A stretch of 64,000 bases of DNA from assembly GCA_033030425.1 (NCBI GenBank), contig JAUFSD010000019.1:1302001-1366000 (forward strand), read 5' to 3'. Source of the DNA: Verpa conica (lineage: Eukaryota; Ascomycota; Pezizomycetes; Pezizales; Morchellaceae). The position numbers and the translations under genes were made by a program. Below, in pieces: positions 62,538 to 64,000 of this stretch; position 1 is the first letter of the stretch; each line of letters starts with the position of its first letter. The notes beneath the pieces were generated by a model. That model made no database searches and was not told where the DNA came from. It was given only the letters and a program-made list of their open reading frames with translations.

Positions 62538-64000
62538 TTAGACACTGCTTATAGAGTGTCTAGACGCCTTCAGCTCCAGCTCCTCCGAATCCAGAAGTCG
62601 TCCTTGCTCACGGTACGTCATTGCCAGGTTTTTCATTGCCTCCAGAGTATCTGGATGCTCTATTCCAAGTAACCTTTCCCTCCCCTCGAAAACCTTTAAC
62701 TCTAGCTCTTCCGAGTCCTTCAGCCGTCCTTGTTTATAGTATGTCACCGCCAGGTTGGCCATTGCCTCTAGAGTGTCTGGATGCCCCATGCCTAATAGCG
62801 TCTCCCTCCCTGCCAGAACCTTCAGCTCCAGCTCTTCCGAGTCCTTCAGCCGTCCTTGATGATTGTAAGTTGTCGCCAGTTCTGCCATTGCCTGTAGAGT
62901 GTCTGGATGCTCCATGCCTAGTAGCGTCTCCCTCCCTGCCAGAACCTTCAGCTTCAGCTCTTCCGAGTCCTTCAGCCGTCCTTGTCGATGGTACGTTGAC
63001 GCAAGGTTGGCCATTGCCTTTAGAGTGTCTGGATGCTCCATGCCTAGTAGCGTCTCCCTCCCTGCCAGAACCTTCAGCTTCAGCTCTTCCGAGTCCTTCA
63101 GCCGTCCTTGTCGATGGTACGTTGACGCCAGGTTGGCCATTGCCTGTAGAGTGTCTGGATGCTCCATGCCTAGTAGCGTCTCCCTCCCTGCCAGAACCTT
63201 CAGCTCCAGCGCTTCCGAGTCCTTCAACCGTCCTTGCTGACGGTACGTTGTCGCCAGGCTGGCCATTGCCTGTAGAGTGTCTGGATGCTCCATGCCTAGT
63301 AGCGTCTCCCTCCCTGCCAGAACCTTCAGATATAGCTCTTCCGAGTCCTTTAGCCGTCCTTGCTGATGGTACGTTGTTGCCAGGCTGGCCATTGCCTCTA
63401 GAGTGTCTGGATGCTCCATGCCTAGTAGCGTCTCCCTCCCTGCCAGAACCTTCAGATATAGCTCTTCCGAGTCCTTTAGCCGTCCTTGCTGATAGTACGT
63501 TGTCGCCAGGTTGGCCATTGCCTCTAGAGTGTCTGGATGCTCCATGCCTAGTAGCGTCTCCCTCCCTGCCAGAACCTTCAGCTCAAGCTCTTCCGAGTCC
63601 TTTAATCTTCCCTGGTAGAAGTATGCATTTGCTACCCATACAAGTGAATTAATCCATTCTTGAGACATTGCGCGCGAGCCCGGTTCAGTATGTTCCGCAT
63701 CCAGATATTTCCGAGTATTACTGACCACCATCTTAATATGGGCCATAATTCTCATTTCAAATTTCAAGTATCCTATTGGCTTCTTGTTTCTATTAGATTT
63801 TATAGCCCGACTAACAAGCTTGAAAGCGCTTTTAGCCTTATCTATTATCTCGAGGGGAGATAGACGCTCACGAGCCCATCTGTGAACTAAAGGATGAATA
63901 TAAAGGCTCTTTGAAAGACCTTTGCGAGTAGCTAATGAGTAAGAAAAAAGCTTCTGTAGGCAATCGTCCAGGTTTTCGTCTATTAAAGTCCTTGTTAGTC
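62538..64000 (-). CDS. TPR-repeat protein (NB-ARC/TPR type), 3' part, runs off the window
   Basis: One open frame from the window edge (no stop up to 64000) to a stop at 62538, at least 487 residues. The first ~75 visible residues (LQKLFSYSLATRKG, YIHPLVHRWARERLS, KAKSAFKLVSRAI) match the segment that in fungal NB-ARC-TPR proteins links the ATPase to the repeats. The missing 5' part should therefore hold NB-ARC and an effector domain. From about 63620 to 62540 there are eight full kinesin-light-chain-type TPR units of 42 residues and one partial unit. Each reads GRLKDSEELxLKVLAGRETL and then LGMEHPDTLxAMAxLATTY. Units are nearly identical in DNA as well as protein, differing mainly at a few positions in the second helix. 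In the family these repeats are the sensor of STAND proteins. Confidence 0.85.
   Translation of the reverse strand, partial: LTRTLIDENLDDCLQKLFSYSLATRKGLSKSLYIHPLVHRWARERLSPLEIIDKAKSAFKLVSRAIKSNRNKKPIGYLKFEMRIMAHIKMVVSNTRKYLDAEHTEPGSRAMSQEWINSLVWVANAYFYQGRLKDSEELELKVLAGRETLLGMEHPDTLEAMANLATTYYQQGRLKDSEELYLKVLAGRETLLGMEHPDTLEAMASLATTYHQQGRLKDSEELYLKVLAGRETLLGMEHPDTLQAMASLATTYRQQGRLKDSEALELKVLAGRETLLGMEHPDTLQAMANLASTYHRQGRLKDSEELKLKVLAGRETLLGMEHPDTLKAMANLASTYHRQGRLKDSEELKLKVLAGRETLLGMEHPDTLQAMAELATTYNHQGRLKDSEELELKVLAGRETLLGMGHPDTLEAMANLAVTYYKQGRLKDSEELELKVFEGRERLLGIEHPDTLEAMKNLAMTYREQGRLLDSEELELKASRHSISSV
62560..63600. repeat. 126-bp coding tandem repeats in the TPR gene
   Basis: The block GCGTCTCCCTCCCTGCCAGA (+ strand) recurs every 126 bases at least seven times, from about 62797 to 63553, with flanking TCTGGATGCTCCATGCCTAG also conserved. 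Synonymous sites are conserved too, so the units have been homogenised at DNA level. The last unit near the 3' end is the most diverged. Confidence 0.9.

Noticed and set aside
62621..63652. A 343-codon open frame on the + strand across the TPR gene
   Set aside because: It is the antisense shadow of the homogenised 126-bp repeats: the unit length is a multiple of three, so an antisense frame stays open by chance. Its composition (SLPEPSAPALPSP repeats) has no family match.

Overview
The window looks like a piece of a filamentous ascomycete (Pezizomycotina) chromosome. Its genes are split by 50-100 bp introns with GT..AG ends and CTAAC-type branch sites. The families are typical of such fungi: WSC proteins, GH27 with a fungal CBM1, GH88, the fungal rhodopsin-like membrane family, secreted-type chorismate mutase, and large NACHT-ankyrin and TPR proteins. 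Genes sit in short islands between long AT-rich stretches with no credible gene. I cannot name the genus. All exon maps were assembled by eye from reading frame, splice sites and family motifs.

Layout. 1.1-2.9 kb (-): secreted WSC/Thr-rich wall protein. 4.8-10.4 kb (-): an apparently intact lipase-like/NACHT/ankyrin NLR-type protein in eight exons. 13.0-15.3 kb (+): GH27 alpha-galactosidase with N-terminal CBM1. 18.0-19.5 kb (-): seven-helix rhodopsin-like protein. 25.4-26.5 kb (+): Cys-rich single-pass surface protein. 27.2-28.9 kb (+) and 29.4-31.4 kb (-): convergent GH88 unsaturated glucuronyl hydrolase and a second GH27. 38.3-39.1 kb (-): class I methyltransferase. 40.7-41.2 kb (-): chorismate mutase. 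44.3-45.4 kb (+): zinc-finger protein with an unrecognised C-terminal domain. 46.1-53.9 kb (-): a second NACHT-ankyrin gene, broken by a nonsense codon and a 2.85 kb insertion with terminal inverted repeats. 55.0-59.7 kb (-): a membrane-anchored ankyrin protein with a decayed 3' end. 62.5 kb to the window edge (-): 3' part of a TPR gene with near-identical 126 bp repeats.

How the genes fit together. The left half is about cell surface and polysaccharide breakdown: two alpha-galactosidases and a GH88 enzyme suggest use of galactose- and uronate-containing plant polymers. The right half, with 4.8-10.4 kb, is a repertoire of repeat-domain proteins of the kind tied to fungal non-self recognition. 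It includes one apparently intact member, two decaying members and one with a homogenised repeat array. The most informative single signal is the inverted-repeat element at 49.1-52.0 kb. Removing it together with one copy of a flanking 5 bp direct repeat rejoins the two halves of the NACHT-ankyrin reading frame exactly.
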